A DNA stretch of 62,524 nucleotides from Oscillibacter sp. (GCA_022791875.1 JAAVZX010000026.1:1-62524); one strand, 5' to 3'. Positions 43,138 through 53,083 are shown, counted from the first letter of the stretch. The notes: a model not told the origin generated them from the sequence alone. Numbers and translations: made by a program.

Positions 43138-45591
43138 ATGGAGGCCGCAGCGGTAGTAAAGGTCGCGGTCAGCGCCGCGCCCTATTCCATTGATAAGCCC
43201 TATGACTACCTGGTCCCGGAGGAACTCGCGGAAGGGGCCGTGCCGGGAGTCCGGGTGACGGTGCCCTTCGGAAGGGGGAACCGGCTGTCGGAGGGGATGA
43301 TCCTGGCCCTGAGCCAGGACTGGAAAACGCCGGGTCTGAAGCCCATCTCCAGCGTCCTGGACCGGGAACCCGTGCTGGACGGCGCGGGCCTGGCCCTGGC
43401 CCTGTGGATGCGGCAGCGGTACTTCTGCACCATGTTCGAGGCGGTGAAGACCATCCTGCCCGCGGGGCTGTGGTATCATTTCCGGGAGACATGGCGTCTG
43501 GCGGGGGATCTGGACCCCGCCGCGGCGGCGGAGGCCGCGAAGAGCGTGCGGCACGGTCCGGAGGTATTCGCGGCCCTCGCCGCCATGGGGGGCAGCGCCG
43601 GCGCGGAGGATCTGCGGGAGGCGTGTGAAGACCCGACAGCGGCGCTGAGGGCGCTGCAAAAGATCGGTCTGGTCTGGTGCGAGACTTCGGCGAAGCAGAA
43701 GATTACGGACAAGACCCGCCGCATGGTGGAGCTTGCCGTGAGCGCGGAGACGGCCCTGGCGGTGACGGAGGCGAAGAAGAAATCCTCTCCGGCCCGGTAC
43801 GAGGCGGTGCGCCTCCTGGCAGCGGCGGGCCGGACCAGCTGTGCGGACGTGACCTATTTCACAGGCGCGTCGGCCCAGGTGCTTCGGAACATGGAGAAGG
43901 CGGGCTTGGTCCGCTTCTCCGAGGCGGAAGAGCTGCGGGTGCCGGAACCCGTTGCGGGAGAAGAGCCCCCGCCGCCTATCGTGCTGAACGAAGAGCAGCA
44001 GGCCGCCTACGAAATGGTCCTCTCCATGACGGAGGCGGACAAGGCCGCGGCCATCCTCCTTCACGGCGTCACGGGCAGCGGAAAAACCCAGGTCTATTTG
44101 CGCCTGGTTCAGGAAATACTGGCAAGGGGAAAGACCGCCATCGTCCTGGTGCCGGAGATCGTGCTGACGCCCCAGATCATGCGGAAATTCTCCGCCCACC
44201 TGGGGGCGGATGTGGCGATGCTTCACAGCGGCCTGCGGATGTCGGAGCGCTACGACCAGTGGAAGCGCATCCGGCGGGGAGAGGTGCGGGTGGTTCTGGG
44301 AACCCGCTCCGCCATTTTCGCGCCGCTGAAAAACCTGGGACTGGTGATCCTGGACGAGGAACAGGAGGGAAGCTACCAGTCCGAGAACGCGCCGCCGTAC
44401 CACGCCCGGGAGGTTGCGAAGTACCTCTGCGCCCGGGACAGGGCGGTGCTGGTGCTGGGCTCGGCCACGCCGTCCATCGAGACGGCCTGGGCGGCGGAGA
44501 CGGGGGCCTATCAGAAGGCGGTCCTCCGCCGCCGCTACAACGAGCAGGCCCTGCCCCAGGTGCTGATCGCCGACCTCCGGGAGGAGGTGAAAGCGGGAAA
44601 CGCCGGAAGCATCGGGGCCGTTCTGCGGCAGGAGCTGGCGCGGAACCTGGAGCGGGGGGAGCAGAGCATCCTGTTTCTGAACCGCCGGGGGAACAGCCGG
44701 ATGCTGCTGTGCGGCGAGTGCGGCTACGTGCCGGAGTGCCCCCATTGCAGCGCGGCCCTCACCTACCACTCCGCCAACCGGCGGCTGATGTGCCACTACT
44801 GCGGCTTCTCCCATCCGGTGTTTGAATACTGCCCGGACTGCGCTGGGGTCATGAAGCAGATCGGCACGGGGACCCAGAAGGTGGAGGAAGAGCTGCATGA
44901 GCTGTTTCCGGGGACGGCGATCCTCCGGATGGACAGCGACACCGCCTCCGGGGGCCACGAGCCCCTTCTGCGGCGCTTTGAGAAGGAGAACATTCCGATC
45001 CTCCTGGGGACCCAGATGGTCACGAAGGGCCTGGACTTCGAGAACGTGACCCTGGTAGGGGTCTTGGCGGCGGATCTCTCCCTATATATCGACAGCTACC
45101 GGGCGGCGGAGCGGACTTTCAGCCTGCTGACCCAGGTGGTGGGCCGGGCGGGCCGGGGCGGGAAGAGCGGACGGGCCGTCATCCAGACCTACACGCCGGA
45201 GAACGACGTGATCCGCTGCGCCGCCTGCCAGGACTACGGGAGCTTCTACGAGAGCGAGATCAAGCTGCGCCGCCTGCGGCGCTGTCCGCCCTTCACGGAC
45301 CTGTTCAGCATCACCGTCTCCGGGACGGAGGAAGGGGCGGTGCTCCGGGGGGCCGCGGCGGTGCGGAACATTCTGCGCCGCATGTACGCCGGGGCGGCGG
45401 ACACGGAGGTGCTGGGCCCCGCCCCCGCGCCGGTGCTGAAAGTGAAGAACCGTTACCGCTACCGGGTGCTTCTGGCGGGCCGGAACGACAGGGCCGCGCG
45501 GGCGAACCTGAGCGCCCTGATGAAGGATTTTGCGTCCAGCCCCGCCAACCGGAAGCTCCATATCGCGGTGGACTGCAACACATCTGATTAA
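43138..45591 (+). CDS. priA: Primosomal helicase PriA
   Basis: 3'-5' helicase that reloads the replisome at stalled forks. 817 residues. N-terminal 3'-DNA-binding domain (AAPYSIDKPYDYLVPEEL), Walker A LLHGVTGSGKTQVYL, Walker B box VILDEEQEGSYQSENAPPYHAREVA, eight zinc-binding Cys (LCGECGYVPECPHCSAAL, MCHYCGFSHPVFEYCPDCAG), then GTGTQKVEEEL and VVGRAGRGGKSGRAVIQTYTP. The usual DEEH box reads DEEQ here, which is odd. GGGGAGGGGG before ATG 43138 is the ribosome site. Confidence 0.96.
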   Translation: MEAAAVVKVAVSAAPYSIDKPYDYLVPEELAEGAVPGVRVTVPFGRGNRLSEGMILALSQDWKTPGLKPISSVLDREPVLDGAGLALALWMRQRYFCTMFEAVKTILPAGLWYHFRETWRLAGDLDPAAAAEAAKSVRHGPEVFAALAAMGGSAGAEDLREACEDPTAALRALQKIGLVWCETSAKQKITDKTRRMVELAVSAETALAVTEAKKKSSPARYEAVRLLAAAGRTSCADVTYFTGASAQVLRNMEKAGLVRFSEAEELRVPEPVAGEEPPPPIVLNEEQQAAYEMVLSMTEADKAAAILLHGVTGSGKTQVYLRLVQEILARGKTAIVLVPEIVLTPQIMRKFSAHLGADVAMLHSGLRMSERYDQWKRIRRGEVRVVLGTRSAIFAPLKNLGLVILDEEQEGSYQSENAPPYHAREVAKYLCARDRAVLVLGSATPSIETAWAAETGAYQKAVLRRRYNEQALPQVLIADLREEVKAGNAGSIGAVLRQELARNLERGEQSILFLNRRGNSRMLLCGECGYVPECPHCSAALTYHSANRRLMCHYCGFSHPVFEYCPDCAGVMKQIGTGTQKVEEELHELFPGTAILRMDSDTASGGHEPLLRRFEKENIPILLGTQMVTKGLDFENVTLVGVLAADLSLYIDSYRAAERTFSLLTQVVGRAGRGGKSGRAVIQTYTPENDVIRCAACQDYGSFYESEIKLRRLRRCPPFTDLFSITVSGTEEGAVLRGAAAVRNILRRMYAGAADTEVLGPAPAPVLKVKNRYRYRVLLAGRNDRAARANLSALMKDFASSPANRKLHIAVDCNTSD

Positions 45592-45617
45592 GAGAGTAAG
45601 AGAGAGGTTTGACAACT

Positions 45618-46112
45618 ATGGGACTGCGTAAAATCGTGGAACAGGGCGACGAGTGCCTGACGAAGGTGTGCCGACCGGTGACGGACTTCAACGCCCGCCT
45701 GCGGACGCTCCTGGACGACATGACGGAGACGCTGCAGAACGCCGGCGGCGCGGGCCTGGCGGCGCCCCAGGTGGGGGTGCTGCGCCGGGTGTGCATCGTG
45801 ATGGATATAGACACGGAGGAATACATCGAGCTGGTGAACCCGGAGATCGTGGCCCAGGAGGGAAGCCAGAACGGCCTGGAGGGTTGTCTGAGCATCCCGG
45901 GGAAGTGGGGCCTGGTGGAGCGCCCCGCCCACGTCCGGGTCCGGGCCCAAGACCGGAACGGGGAGTGGTTCGAGGTGGAAGGGGACGGCATGACCGCCCG
46001 CTGCTTCTGCCACGAGCTGGAGCACCTGGACGGCCACATGTACACAGAGCACATCGACCGCTTCCTGACCGACGAAGAGGTGGAAGCCTACATGGAGGAG
46101 GAAGAGGAATAA
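45618..46112 (+). CDS. def: Peptide deformylase
   Basis: Removes the formyl group from nascent proteins; metal enzyme. 164 residues. Motif 1 GGAGLAAPQVG, motif 2 EGCLSIPG with the Cys ligand, motif 3 CHELEHLDG with HExxH in the form HELEH. AGAGAGGTTT precedes ATG 45618; the TTG at 45609 is less likely. fmt follows two bases after the stop, a near-universal pairing. Confidence 0.96.
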   Translation: MGLRKIVEQGDECLTKVCRPVTDFNARLRTLLDDMTETLQNAGGAGLAAPQVGVLRRVCIVMDIDTEEYIELVNPEIVAQEGSQNGLEGCLSIPGKWGLVERPAHVRVRAQDRNGEWFEVEGDGMTARCFCHELEHLDGHMYTEHIDRFLTDEEVEAYMEEEEE

Positions 46113-46113
46113 G

Positions 46114-47055
46114 ATGCGGATTCTCTTTATGGGGACGCCGGACTTCGCCGTGGCCTCCCTGCGCCGCCTAGTGGAGGAAGGGCACGCCGTCTGCGGCGTC
46201 TTCACCCAGCCGGACAAGCCCAAGAACCGGGGCCACAAGCTGGCGTTTTCCCCCGTGAAGGAGTACGCCCTGGAGCAGGGCCTTACGGTTTACCAGCCCG
46301 CGTCGCTGAAAGGGGAGGAAGCCCTGGCGCTGGTGTGGAGCCTGGAGCCGGAGCTGACGGTGGTGGCCGCTTACGGAAAGCTGCTTCCGGAGGACATTCT
46401 GCAAGTGCCGCCCCTGGGGTCCGTCAACGTCCACTCGTCCCTCCTGCCCAAGTACCGGGGCGCGGCCCCCATCAACTGGGCCGTCCTGAACGGCGAGGCG
46501 GAGACGGGCGTGTCCATCATGTACATGGCGAAGGAGCTGGACGCGGGGGACGTGATCCTGCAAAAGTCCACCCCCATCGGCCCGGACGAGGACGCCCAGG
46601 CCCTGACGGCCCGCCTGGCGGCGCTGGGGGCCGAGGCCCTTTCGGAGGCCGTGGCGTCTCTGGCGGCGGGCACGGCGTCCCGGACCCCCCAGGACCACGC
46701 CGCCCACACCTACGCGCCCATGCTGGATAAAAGCCTGTCCCCCGTGGACTGGACCCGTACCGCCCACGAGATCAACTGCCAGATCCGGGGCCTGATTCCC
46801 TGGCCCTGCGCGTCTACGGACGTGATCGGCGGGAATCCCATCAAGCTCTTTGCCTCCGTCGAGACAGGAGAGGCCACAGCGGCCCTTCCCGGAACCATCA
46901 CAGCCGCGGGGAAGCCGGGGATTGACATTGCCTGCGGCGACGGAAAAATCCTGCGGATCACGGAGCTGCAGGCCATGGGGAAGAAGCGGATGGCCGCGGC
47001 GGCGTACCTGCTGGGGAACCCCATTGAGGGCCTCCGGAGCGGAGGGCAAAAGTGA
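46114..47055 (+). CDS. fmt: Methionyl-tRNA formyltransferase
   Basis: Formylates Met-tRNA-fMet with 10-formyl-THF. 313 residues. RILFMGTPDFAVASLRRLVEEGH, TQPDKPKNRG, VAAYGKLLPEDIL, SVNVHSSLLPKYRGAAPINWAVLNGE with the catalytic Asn-His region, and GVSIMYMAKELDAGDVILQ. The C-terminal OB domain contains DWTRTAHEINCQIRGLIPWPCA. It ends in a GTGA overlap with rsmB. Confidence 0.97.
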   Translation: MRILFMGTPDFAVASLRRLVEEGHAVCGVFTQPDKPKNRGHKLAFSPVKEYALEQGLTVYQPASLKGEEALALVWSLEPELTVVAAYGKLLPEDILQVPPLGSVNVHSSLLPKYRGAAPINWAVLNGEAETGVSIMYMAKELDAGDVILQKSTPIGPDEDAQALTARLAALGAEALSEAVASLAAGTASRTPQDHAAHTYAPMLDKSLSPVDWTRTAHEINCQIRGLIPWPCASTDVIGGNPIKLFASVETGEATAALPGTITAAGKPGIDIACGDGKILRITELQAMGKKRMAAAAYLLGNPIEGLRSGGQK

Positions 47056-48368
47056 GCGCCCGGGTCAAGGCCTTGGCGGTCCTGACGGCCTGCCGGACCC
47101 GGGGCGCGTGGGCGGACGCCGCTTTAGGGAGCCAGCTGGCGGGCCTGTCCCCCGTCGACGCGGCCCTTTGCAGCCGGATCGTCTACGGCGTGATCCAGAA
47201 CGAAAACCTGCTGGACTTTTACCTCTCCGCCTTCTGCACCCAGAAGCTGAACCACCTCCAGCCCCCGCTGGCGGACATTCTGCGGATCGGCGCGTACCAG
47301 ATCCTGTTTCTGGACCGTGTGCCGGACAACGCGGCGGTCCACACCTCCGTGGACCTGGCGAAGGGGGCGGGCCGGGAGCAGGCGGCGGGACTGGTGAACG
47401 CCGTCCTCCGCCGCCTCTGCCGGGAGAAGAGTGCACTGCCGGAGATTCCGGACCGGGACCCGGTGCGGTATCTCTCCATCAAGTACAGCTATCCGAAGTG
47501 GCTGGCGAAGCGGATCGTGGGTCTGCTGGGGCGGGACGAGGGAGAGGCGTTTCTGGCGGCGGGCAACAGCCAGCCCCCCACGGCGGCTCAGGTGAACACC
47601 TGCCGCTTTGATGTGGCCTGGGTCCGGGAATCCCTGGACCGGGAGGGGGTTACGGCGGCGGAGGACCCGATGCTGCCGGACTGCCTCCTGCTCACCGGAA
47701 CGGGCGACATCGAAAAGCTGACGGCGTACCAGTCCGGGGCCATCTACGTCCAGGACGCCGCCGCCCGCCTGGCGGTCCAGGCTATGGGCCTGACGCCGGG
47801 AAGCCGTGTGCTGGACATGTGCGCCGCGCCGGGAGGCAAGTCCTTCGCCGCCGCCATCGCCATGGGGGACCGGGGCGAGGTGCTTGCCTGCGACCTCCAC
47901 GAGAACAAGCTGAAACGCATTCAGGAGGGCGCGGAACGCCTGCAATTATCCTGCATCCGCACAGAAGCCGCCGACGGCCGCGTGTTCCGCGCAGAATGGC
48001 AGGACGCCTTTGACGCGGTGCTGGTAGACGCCCCCTGCTCCGGCCTGGGGATTCTCCGGAAAAAGCCGGATATCCGCCGCAAGGGGGCCGACAGCCTGTT
48101 CTCCCTGCCGGTCATCCAGAGCGAGCTTTTGGAGAATGCCGCCCGCTACGTCCGGCCCGGCGGGACGCTGCTGTACTCCACCTGCACGATCCTCCCCGGG
48201 GAAAACGAGCAGGTGACAGACGCTTTCCTCGGGATGCACCCGGACTTTTCCCGGGAAACCTTCACCCTGCCGGACCCCATCGGGGCGGCGGAGGGCCAGA
48301 TCACCCTCTGGCCCCAGCGCCACGGCACGGACGGCTTTTACATCTGCCGCATGGCGCGGCGCGTTTGA
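47052..48368 (+). CDS. rsmB: 16S rRNA (cytosine967-C5)-methyltransferase
   Basis: 438 residues: a NusB-like RNA-binding domain (about 1-135; SRIVYGVIQNENLLDFYLS...LVNAVLRRLCR) and a SAM-dependent RsmB/RsmF catalytic domain with GSRVLDMCAAPGGKSF, VLVDAPCSGLGILRKKPDIR and LLYSTCTILPGENEQV; both catalytic Cys (PCSG, STCT) are present. The start is GTG 47052 overlapping the fmt stop. Confidence 0.95.
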   Translation: MSARVKALAVLTACRTRGAWADAALGSQLAGLSPVDAALCSRIVYGVIQNENLLDFYLSAFCTQKLNHLQPPLADILRIGAYQILFLDRVPDNAAVHTSVDLAKGAGREQAAGLVNAVLRRLCREKSALPEIPDRDPVRYLSIKYSYPKWLAKRIVGLLGRDEGEAFLAAGNSQPPTAAQVNTCRFDVAWVRESLDREGVTAAEDPMLPDCLLLTGTGDIEKLTAYQSGAIYVQDAAARLAVQAMGLTPGSRVLDMCAAPGGKSFAAAIAMGDRGEVLACDLHENKLKRIQEGAERLQLSCIRTEAADGRVFRAEWQDAFDAVLVDAPCSGLGILRKKPDIRRKGADSLFSLPVIQSELLENAARYVRPGGTLLYSTCTILPGENEQVTDAFLGMHPDFSRETFTLPDPIGAAEGQITLWPQRHGTDGFYICRMARRV

Positions 48369-48378
48369 GGCGGGCACT

Positions 48379-49410
48379 ATGACAGATTTGAAATCCATGA
48401 CCCTGCCGGAAGTGCAGGAGGTTTTGAAGGCCATGGGGGAGCCGTCCTTCCGGGGGAAGCAGGTGTTCTCCTGGCTGAACCGGGGGGCGGAGTCCTTTGA
48501 TGAGATGTCCAACCTCTCCAAGCCCCTGCGGGAACGGCTGAAAGAGGCGTGCGCGTTCACGCCGCCTGAGATTGCGCGGAAGCAGGTGTCGGAGAAGGAC
48601 GGGACGATCAAGTACCTCTGGCGGCTGGCGGACGGGAACTGCATCGAGTCCGTCCTCATGCGCTACCATCACGGGAACACAGTCTGCATTTCCTCCCAGG
48701 TAGGGTGCCGGATGGGCTGTGCCTTCTGCGCCTCCACCATCGCGGGGAAGGTCCGGGACCTGACGCCGGGGGAACTGCTGGAGCAGGTGCTGTTCACCCA
48801 GAAGGACTCCGGCGCAGAGGTTTCCAACATCGTCCTGATGGGCATCGGGGAGCCGATGGACAACCTGGACGCGGTGCTGAAATTCCTGGAGATCGTGAAC
48901 AGCCCCGAGGGCATGAACATCGGGATGCGCCATATCTCCCTGTCCACCTGCGGGGTGCTGCCCGGCATCCGCCGCCTGGCGGAGCTGGGCTTGCAGCTCA
49001 CTCTCTCGGTGTCCCTCCACGCGCCGGACGGGGAGACGCGCTCGAAGCTCATGCCCGTGAACCGGGCCTATCCGGTGGAGGACCTCTTTGCCGCCTGCCA
49101 CGAGTATTTCCGGAAGACGGGGCGGCGGATATCCTTTGAGTACGCCATGATTGACGGCGTGAACGACCACGACTGGCAGGCGGACCTGATCGCGAAGCGC
49201 CTGCGGGGAATGCCGGGGCACGTGAACCTGATTCCGCTGAACGAGGTGGAGGAGAGTCCCTTCCGGCCCTCCCGCCGGACGGGGGCCTTCCAGAAGCGTC
49301 TGGAGAGCCACGGCGTTACTGCCACCGTGCGGCGGAGCCTGGGGGGCGACATCGACGCCGCCTGCGGGCAGCTCCGGCGAAAAGCACAGAAAGGGGATGA
49401 GTCCCAATGA
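48379..49410 (+). CDS. rlmN: Dual-specificity 23S rRNA/tRNA adenosine-C2 methyltransferase
   Basis: Radical-SAM enzyme methylating A2503 of 23S rRNA and A37 of some tRNAs. 343 residues. The Fe4S4 motif is in GCRMGCAFCAST (CX3CX2C). VLMGIGEPMDNLD, HISLSTCGVLPGIRRLAE, LTLSVSLHAPD and FEYAMIDGVNDHDWQADLIAKRL complete it; the methylated Cys is in the C-terminal DIDAACGQLR. ATGA overlap with the phosphatase gene. Confidence 0.97.
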   Translation: MTDLKSMTLPEVQEVLKAMGEPSFRGKQVFSWLNRGAESFDEMSNLSKPLRERLKEACAFTPPEIARKQVSEKDGTIKYLWRLADGNCIESVLMRYHHGNTVCISSQVGCRMGCAFCASTIAGKVRDLTPGELLEQVLFTQKDSGAEVSNIVLMGIGEPMDNLDAVLKFLEIVNSPEGMNIGMRHISLSTCGVLPGIRRLAELGLQLTLSVSLHAPDGETRSKLMPVNRAYPVEDLFAACHEYFRKTGRRISFEYAMIDGVNDHDWQADLIAKRLRGMPGHVNLIPLNEVEESPFRPSRRTGAFQKRLESHGVTATVRRSLGGDIDAACGQLRRKAQKGDESQ

Positions 49411-50147
49411 TTGATATCTGGGGGATTACGGACGTGGGTCTGGTCCGCCGGGAGAACCAGGACGCCTACAAGGTCCGTCAGGAGACGGCGTCGGGCCACG
49501 CGGTCTGCGTGGTCTGCGACGGCATGGGGGGCACGGCGGGGGGCCGTCAGGCCAGCCATATTGCCGCGGAAACCTTCGTGGAGGCCCTGGAGAGGCTGCT
49601 GCGCCCCGGGATGACGGCGGAGGAGCTGAAAACCGCCTCCGCCTTGGCGGTGTCCGTTGCGAACCAGGCGGTCCAGGAGGCCGCGGCCAGCTCCTTGGAG
49701 TACCAGAATATGGGCACGACGCTGGTTTCTGCCGTCTCCTTTGAGGGGGGCATGGTGATCTGCAACGTGGGGGACAGCCGGGCGTACCGCCTGACCCCCC
49801 AGGGCATCACCCGGATCACCCGGGACCACTCCCTGGTGGAGCACATGGTGGAGCGGGGGGACATCACCGCTGAGGAGGCCCGCCGCCACCCCAACCGGAA
49901 CGTGATCACCCGGGCCCTGGGCCCCGACGAGGACGTGGAGTGCGACACCTACCTGTGCCCCATGGAGCCGGGGGACTGGCTGCTGCTGTGTACGGACGGG
50001 CTGGTGAACACGGTGACGGATCAGGAGATGTGGGACACGGTGCTCCACGGGGACGAAAAGGGAGGCTGCCTGAACCGCCTGCTGGAGATTTCCAAGAGCC
50101 GGGGGGCCTCCGACAACGTGACCGTCGTCCTGATGCGCAGGCCGTAG
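49407..50147 (+). CDS. prpC: PP2C-type protein phosphatase
   Basis: 246 residues. Ser/Thr phosphatase that reverses PrkC action. Metal-binding motifs: GLVRRENQDAY, VVCDGMGGTAGG, NVGDSRAYRL, DHSLVEHMVERGDI, LLCTDGLVN and the final GASDNVTVVLMRRP. Coupled to rlmN by ATGA; the kinase gene follows after 12 bases. Confidence 0.96.
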   Translation: MIDIWGITDVGLVRRENQDAYKVRQETASGHAVCVVCDGMGGTAGGRQASHIAAETFVEALERLLRPGMTAEELKTASALAVSVANQAVQEAAASSLEYQNMGTTLVSAVSFEGGMVICNVGDSRAYRLTPQGITRITRDHSLVEHMVERGDITAEEARRHPNRNVITRALGPDEDVECDTYLCPMEPGDWLLLCTDGLVNTVTDQEMWDTVLHGDEKGGCLNRLLEISKSRGASDNVTVVLMRRP

Positions 50148-50159
50148 GAAGGAGCCGTT

Positions 50160-52163
50160 ATGGATCAATACATCGGAAAAATGCTGGACAACCGCTATGA
50201 AATCCTGGAGTGTATCGGCACCGGGGGCATGGCGGTAGTCTACAAGGCAAAATGCCACCGGCTCAACCGTCTCGTGGCCCTGAAAATCCTCAAGAGCGAC
50301 CTGGCCCAGGACGAGGACTTCCGCCGCCGCTTCAATGCGGAGTCCCAGGCCGTCGCCCAGCTCTCCCACCCCAATATCGTGTCCGTGTACGACGTGTCAC
50401 GGGGCGGGGATATCGAGTATATCGTCATGGAGCTCATCGACGGGATTACTCTAAAGCAGTATATGAGCAAGCGGGGACAATTGAATTGGCGGGAATCCCT
50501 GCACTTTATCACCCAGATCATGCGGGGCCTCAGCCACGCCCACAGCCGGGGCATCGTCCACCGGGATATCAAGCCCCAGAACATCATGGTCCTCCGGGAC
50601 GGGAGTGTAAAAGTGGCCGACTTCGGCATCGCCTGTCTGGAGAACTCCTCCCAGACCCTGACCCAGGAGGCCCTGGGGTCCGTCCACTATATCTCGCCGG
50701 AGCAGGCTCGAGGGGACCGGACCGGCGCGCAGTCCGATATCTACTCTGCCGGCGTGGTCATGTACGAGATGCTGTCGGGACGGCTCCCCTTCGAGGGGGA
50801 TTCCGCCGTGTCCGTGGCCATCCAGCACCTGAGCTCCATCCCCCTGGCCCCGCGGGAGATTAACCCGGAGATCCCGCCTCAGCTGGAACTGATCTGCATG
50901 AAGGCTATGACGCCGGACCTGGACCGCCGCTATGCCTCCGCCGACGCCATGATCTCCGATTTGGAGGATTTTCGCAAGAATCCCAACATCAACCTGGATT
51001 TCACCATCATGGACCTCCGCCCCGAGGAGCCGGAGGACCCCACCCAGCCTATCCGCCCCTATGACCGGACCATGCACCCGTCGAAGGGCCGGGAGCGGGA
51101 CCGTGACCGTGAGAGAGGCCGGGAGCGGGGGGCGCGGGACCGCTGGAAGGACTATGACGACGGCTACGACCCGCCGCCCAAGGGCGGAGGTGGACAGAAG
51201 GTCCTGGTGGGCATTGCGGTGATTCTGGCCGTGGCCCTGGTGGTGGTGCTGTACCGCACGATTACAGAGTCCTTCGAGGAACAGCCGCCGGAGCAGTACG
51301 TGGTGCCCTCGCTGATCGGGGATACCTGGGAGACGGCCAACGCCCGTGAGGGCGTCCAGGGGATCTTCGAGCTGAAAAATATGGGCAATGAGTTCAGCGA
51401 GTACGAGGCCGGGACCATCATCCGGCAGAACCCCAAGGAGGGGGAGTACCGCAAGGGCGATAACCTGGTGATCCAGGTCTGGATCAGCGCCGGGGAAGAT
51501 ATCGCGACGATGCCTAACGTGGTGAACCAGACCGTCTCCGAGGCGCGTGTGGCCTTGAAGAGCCTCAAGGATAAGTATGAGCTGGAGATTATCGCCCCAG
51601 AGGAGGATATGCAGTTCAGCGAATCCGTTACCGCGGGCTGCATCATCTCCACGGACCCTGCGGAGGGGGAAACCTTGGCCAAGGGCGCTGTGATCCGCCT
51701 CGTGGTCAGCAAGGGGCCGGAGCTGGTGCGGGTGACGGTGCCGCTGTTTGTGGGCCGGAATATCGAGACGGTCCGCCAGGAGCTGACCAGCACCTGGAAG
51801 CTGACGTGTACGGACTCCGATGTGGAGTACGTGGAGAGCGAGAAGGAACTGGGCGAAATCCTCTGGCAGAGCATCGAGAACACCACTGAGGTGGAGGAAT
51901 GGGACACGATCAAGTTCCGGGTCAGCAAGGGCCTGTCCACCCGGACCGTCACCTGGGACATCGAGCTTCCCCAGGACGAGCGGTCCACGGTGCAGGTGGA
52001 TGTATACGTCGGCGAAGAGGTGGACCCCCAGTACAGCGAGCGGGTGAGCTGCGCCGACCTGTACGCCCACGCGGCGCTGACGGGTTCCGGGACGCAGATT
52101 GTTAAGGTCTATTTCGACGGCATCCTGGCCCAGGGGATGACCCATGAAATGCAGTTCAGCTGA
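50160..52163 (+). CDS. prkC: PASTA-domain Ser/Thr protein kinase
   Basis: 667 residues. Kinase domain (about 1-270): GTGGMAVVYKAK, VALKILKSDL, catalytic HRDIKPQNIMV, DFGIACLENSSQT, GSVHYISPEQARG. A charged Arg-rich juxtamembrane stretch (GRERDRDRERGRERGARDRW) precedes the single helix at about 346-366 (KVLVGIAVILAVALVVVLY). Outside are three PASTA repeats (about 380-445, 446-515, 516-585) and a C-terminal beta domain. PASTA kinases sense muropeptides; in spore formers PrkC triggers germination. Paired with prpC. Confidence 0.96.
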   Translation: MDQYIGKMLDNRYEILECIGTGGMAVVYKAKCHRLNRLVALKILKSDLAQDEDFRRRFNAESQAVAQLSHPNIVSVYDVSRGGDIEYIVMELIDGITLKQYMSKRGQLNWRESLHFITQIMRGLSHAHSRGIVHRDIKPQNIMVLRDGSVKVADFGIACLENSSQTLTQEALGSVHYISPEQARGDRTGAQSDIYSAGVVMYEMLSGRLPFEGDSAVSVAIQHLSSIPLAPREINPEIPPQLELICMKAMTPDLDRRYASADAMISDLEDFRKNPNINLDFTIMDLRPEEPEDPTQPIRPYDRTMHPSKGRERDRDRERGRERGARDRWKDYDDGYDPPPKGGGGQKVLVGIAVILAVALVVVLYRTITESFEEQPPEQYVVPSLIGDTWETANAREGVQGIFELKNMGNEFSEYEAGTIIRQNPKEGEYRKGDNLVIQVWISAGEDIATMPNVVNQTVSEARVALKSLKDKYELEIIAPEEDMQFSESVTAGCIISTDPAEGETLAKGAVIRLVVSKGPELVRVTVPLFVGRNIETVRQELTSTWKLTCTDSDVEYVESEKELGEILWQSIENTTEVEEWDTIKFRVSKGLSTRTVTWDIELPQDERSTVQVDVYVGEEVDPQYSERVSCADLYAHAALTGSGTQIVKVYFDGILAQGMTHEMQFS

Positions 52164-52164
52164 T

Positions 52165-53049
52165 ATGACGGGACGGATACAAAAGGCCCTGAGCGGCTTC
52201 TATTACGTGGACGTGGGAGACGCCGTCCTGACCTGCCGCGCGCGGGGGAAATTCCGGAAGGAGGGCGTCTCCCCCCTGGTGGGGGATCAGGTGGAGGTCC
52301 GGGAGCTGGGGAACGGAGAGGGCTTTGTGGAGCGCATTTTGCCCCGCAGGAACTTTTTCACGCGGCCAGCCGTGGCGAACATCGACCAACTGGTGGTGAT
52401 CGCCTCCGCCGCGATTCCGAGGACGGACCCGTTTCTGATCGACCGTATTTCCGCCATTGCGGCATTGAAGAACTGCCAGGTTCTGCTGCTGCTGAACAAG
52501 TGCGACCTGGATAAAGCGGAAGACCTTTACAGCATTTACAGTGCAGCAGGCTTCTCCGTCCTGCGCGTCAGCGCGGAGACGGGAGAGGGAATGGAGGCGT
52601 TAAAGCCTCTTATATCTGGCAAGTTATCTGCCTTTACAGGCAATTCAGGCGTAGGAAAATCCAGCATTTTGAATGCGCTGGACCCGGCATTTTCGATTCA
52701 GGTGGGCGAGGTCAGCACCGCTCTGGGACGGGGACGGCATACGACGCGGCATGTGGAGCTGCACCGTCTGTCCTGCGGAGCGGAGATTGTGGATTCGCCG
52801 GGGTTTTCATCGTTTGAGACGGAAGAGCTGAACCTGGAGCTCAAGCGCCGTCTGCCGGAGACGTTTCTGGAGTTTGCGCCGTATTTGGATCAGTGCCGCT
52901 TCGTAGGATGCAGCCACACCCGCGAAAAAGGCTGCGGCGTCCTGGAAGCCCTTCGCCGCGGCGAGATCCAGAAGAGCCGCCACACAAGCTACCTCCGCCT
53001 CTACGAAGAATTAAAGCCCCTGCAAGACTGGCAGGAGCGAAAGAAGTAA
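52165..53049 (+). CDS. rsgA: Ribosome small-subunit GTPase A
   Basis: 294 residues; a circularly permuted GTPase that checks 30S subunits. OB domain (about 1-65), then G4 LLLNKCDLDKAED before G1 TGNSGVGKSSILNAL, G2 GRGRHTTRH, G3 DSPGFSSFE, and a C-terminal zinc site CRFVGCSHTREKGCGV. The ATG at 52144 lies inside prkC; ATG 52165, one base after the prkC stop, gives the family N-terminus (GRIQKALSGFYYV). In B. subtilis rpe and thiN follow here; they are absent, and a terminator follows instead. Confidence 0.94.
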   Translation: MTGRIQKALSGFYYVDVGDAVLTCRARGKFRKEGVSPLVGDQVEVRELGNGEGFVERILPRRNFFTRPAVANIDQLVVIASAAIPRTDPFLIDRISAIAALKNCQVLLLLNKCDLDKAEDLYSIYSAAGFSVLRVSAETGEGMEALKPLISGKLSAFTGNSGVGKSSILNALDPAFSIQVGEVSTALGRGRHTTRHVELHRLSCGAEIVDSPGFSSFETEELNLELKRRLPETFLEFAPYLDQCRFVGCSHTREKGCGVLEALRRGEIQKSRHTSYLRLYEELKPLQDWQERKK

Positions 53050-53059
53050 GCACCGAAAG

Positions 53060-53083
53060 GCCGTCTCAAGGGGGCGGCTTTTT
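53060..53083 (+). terminator. Terminator after rsgA
   Basis: GCCGTC (53060-53065), loop TCAAGGG, GGCGGC (53073-53078) with one T-G pair, then TTTTT. Confidence 0.8.
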
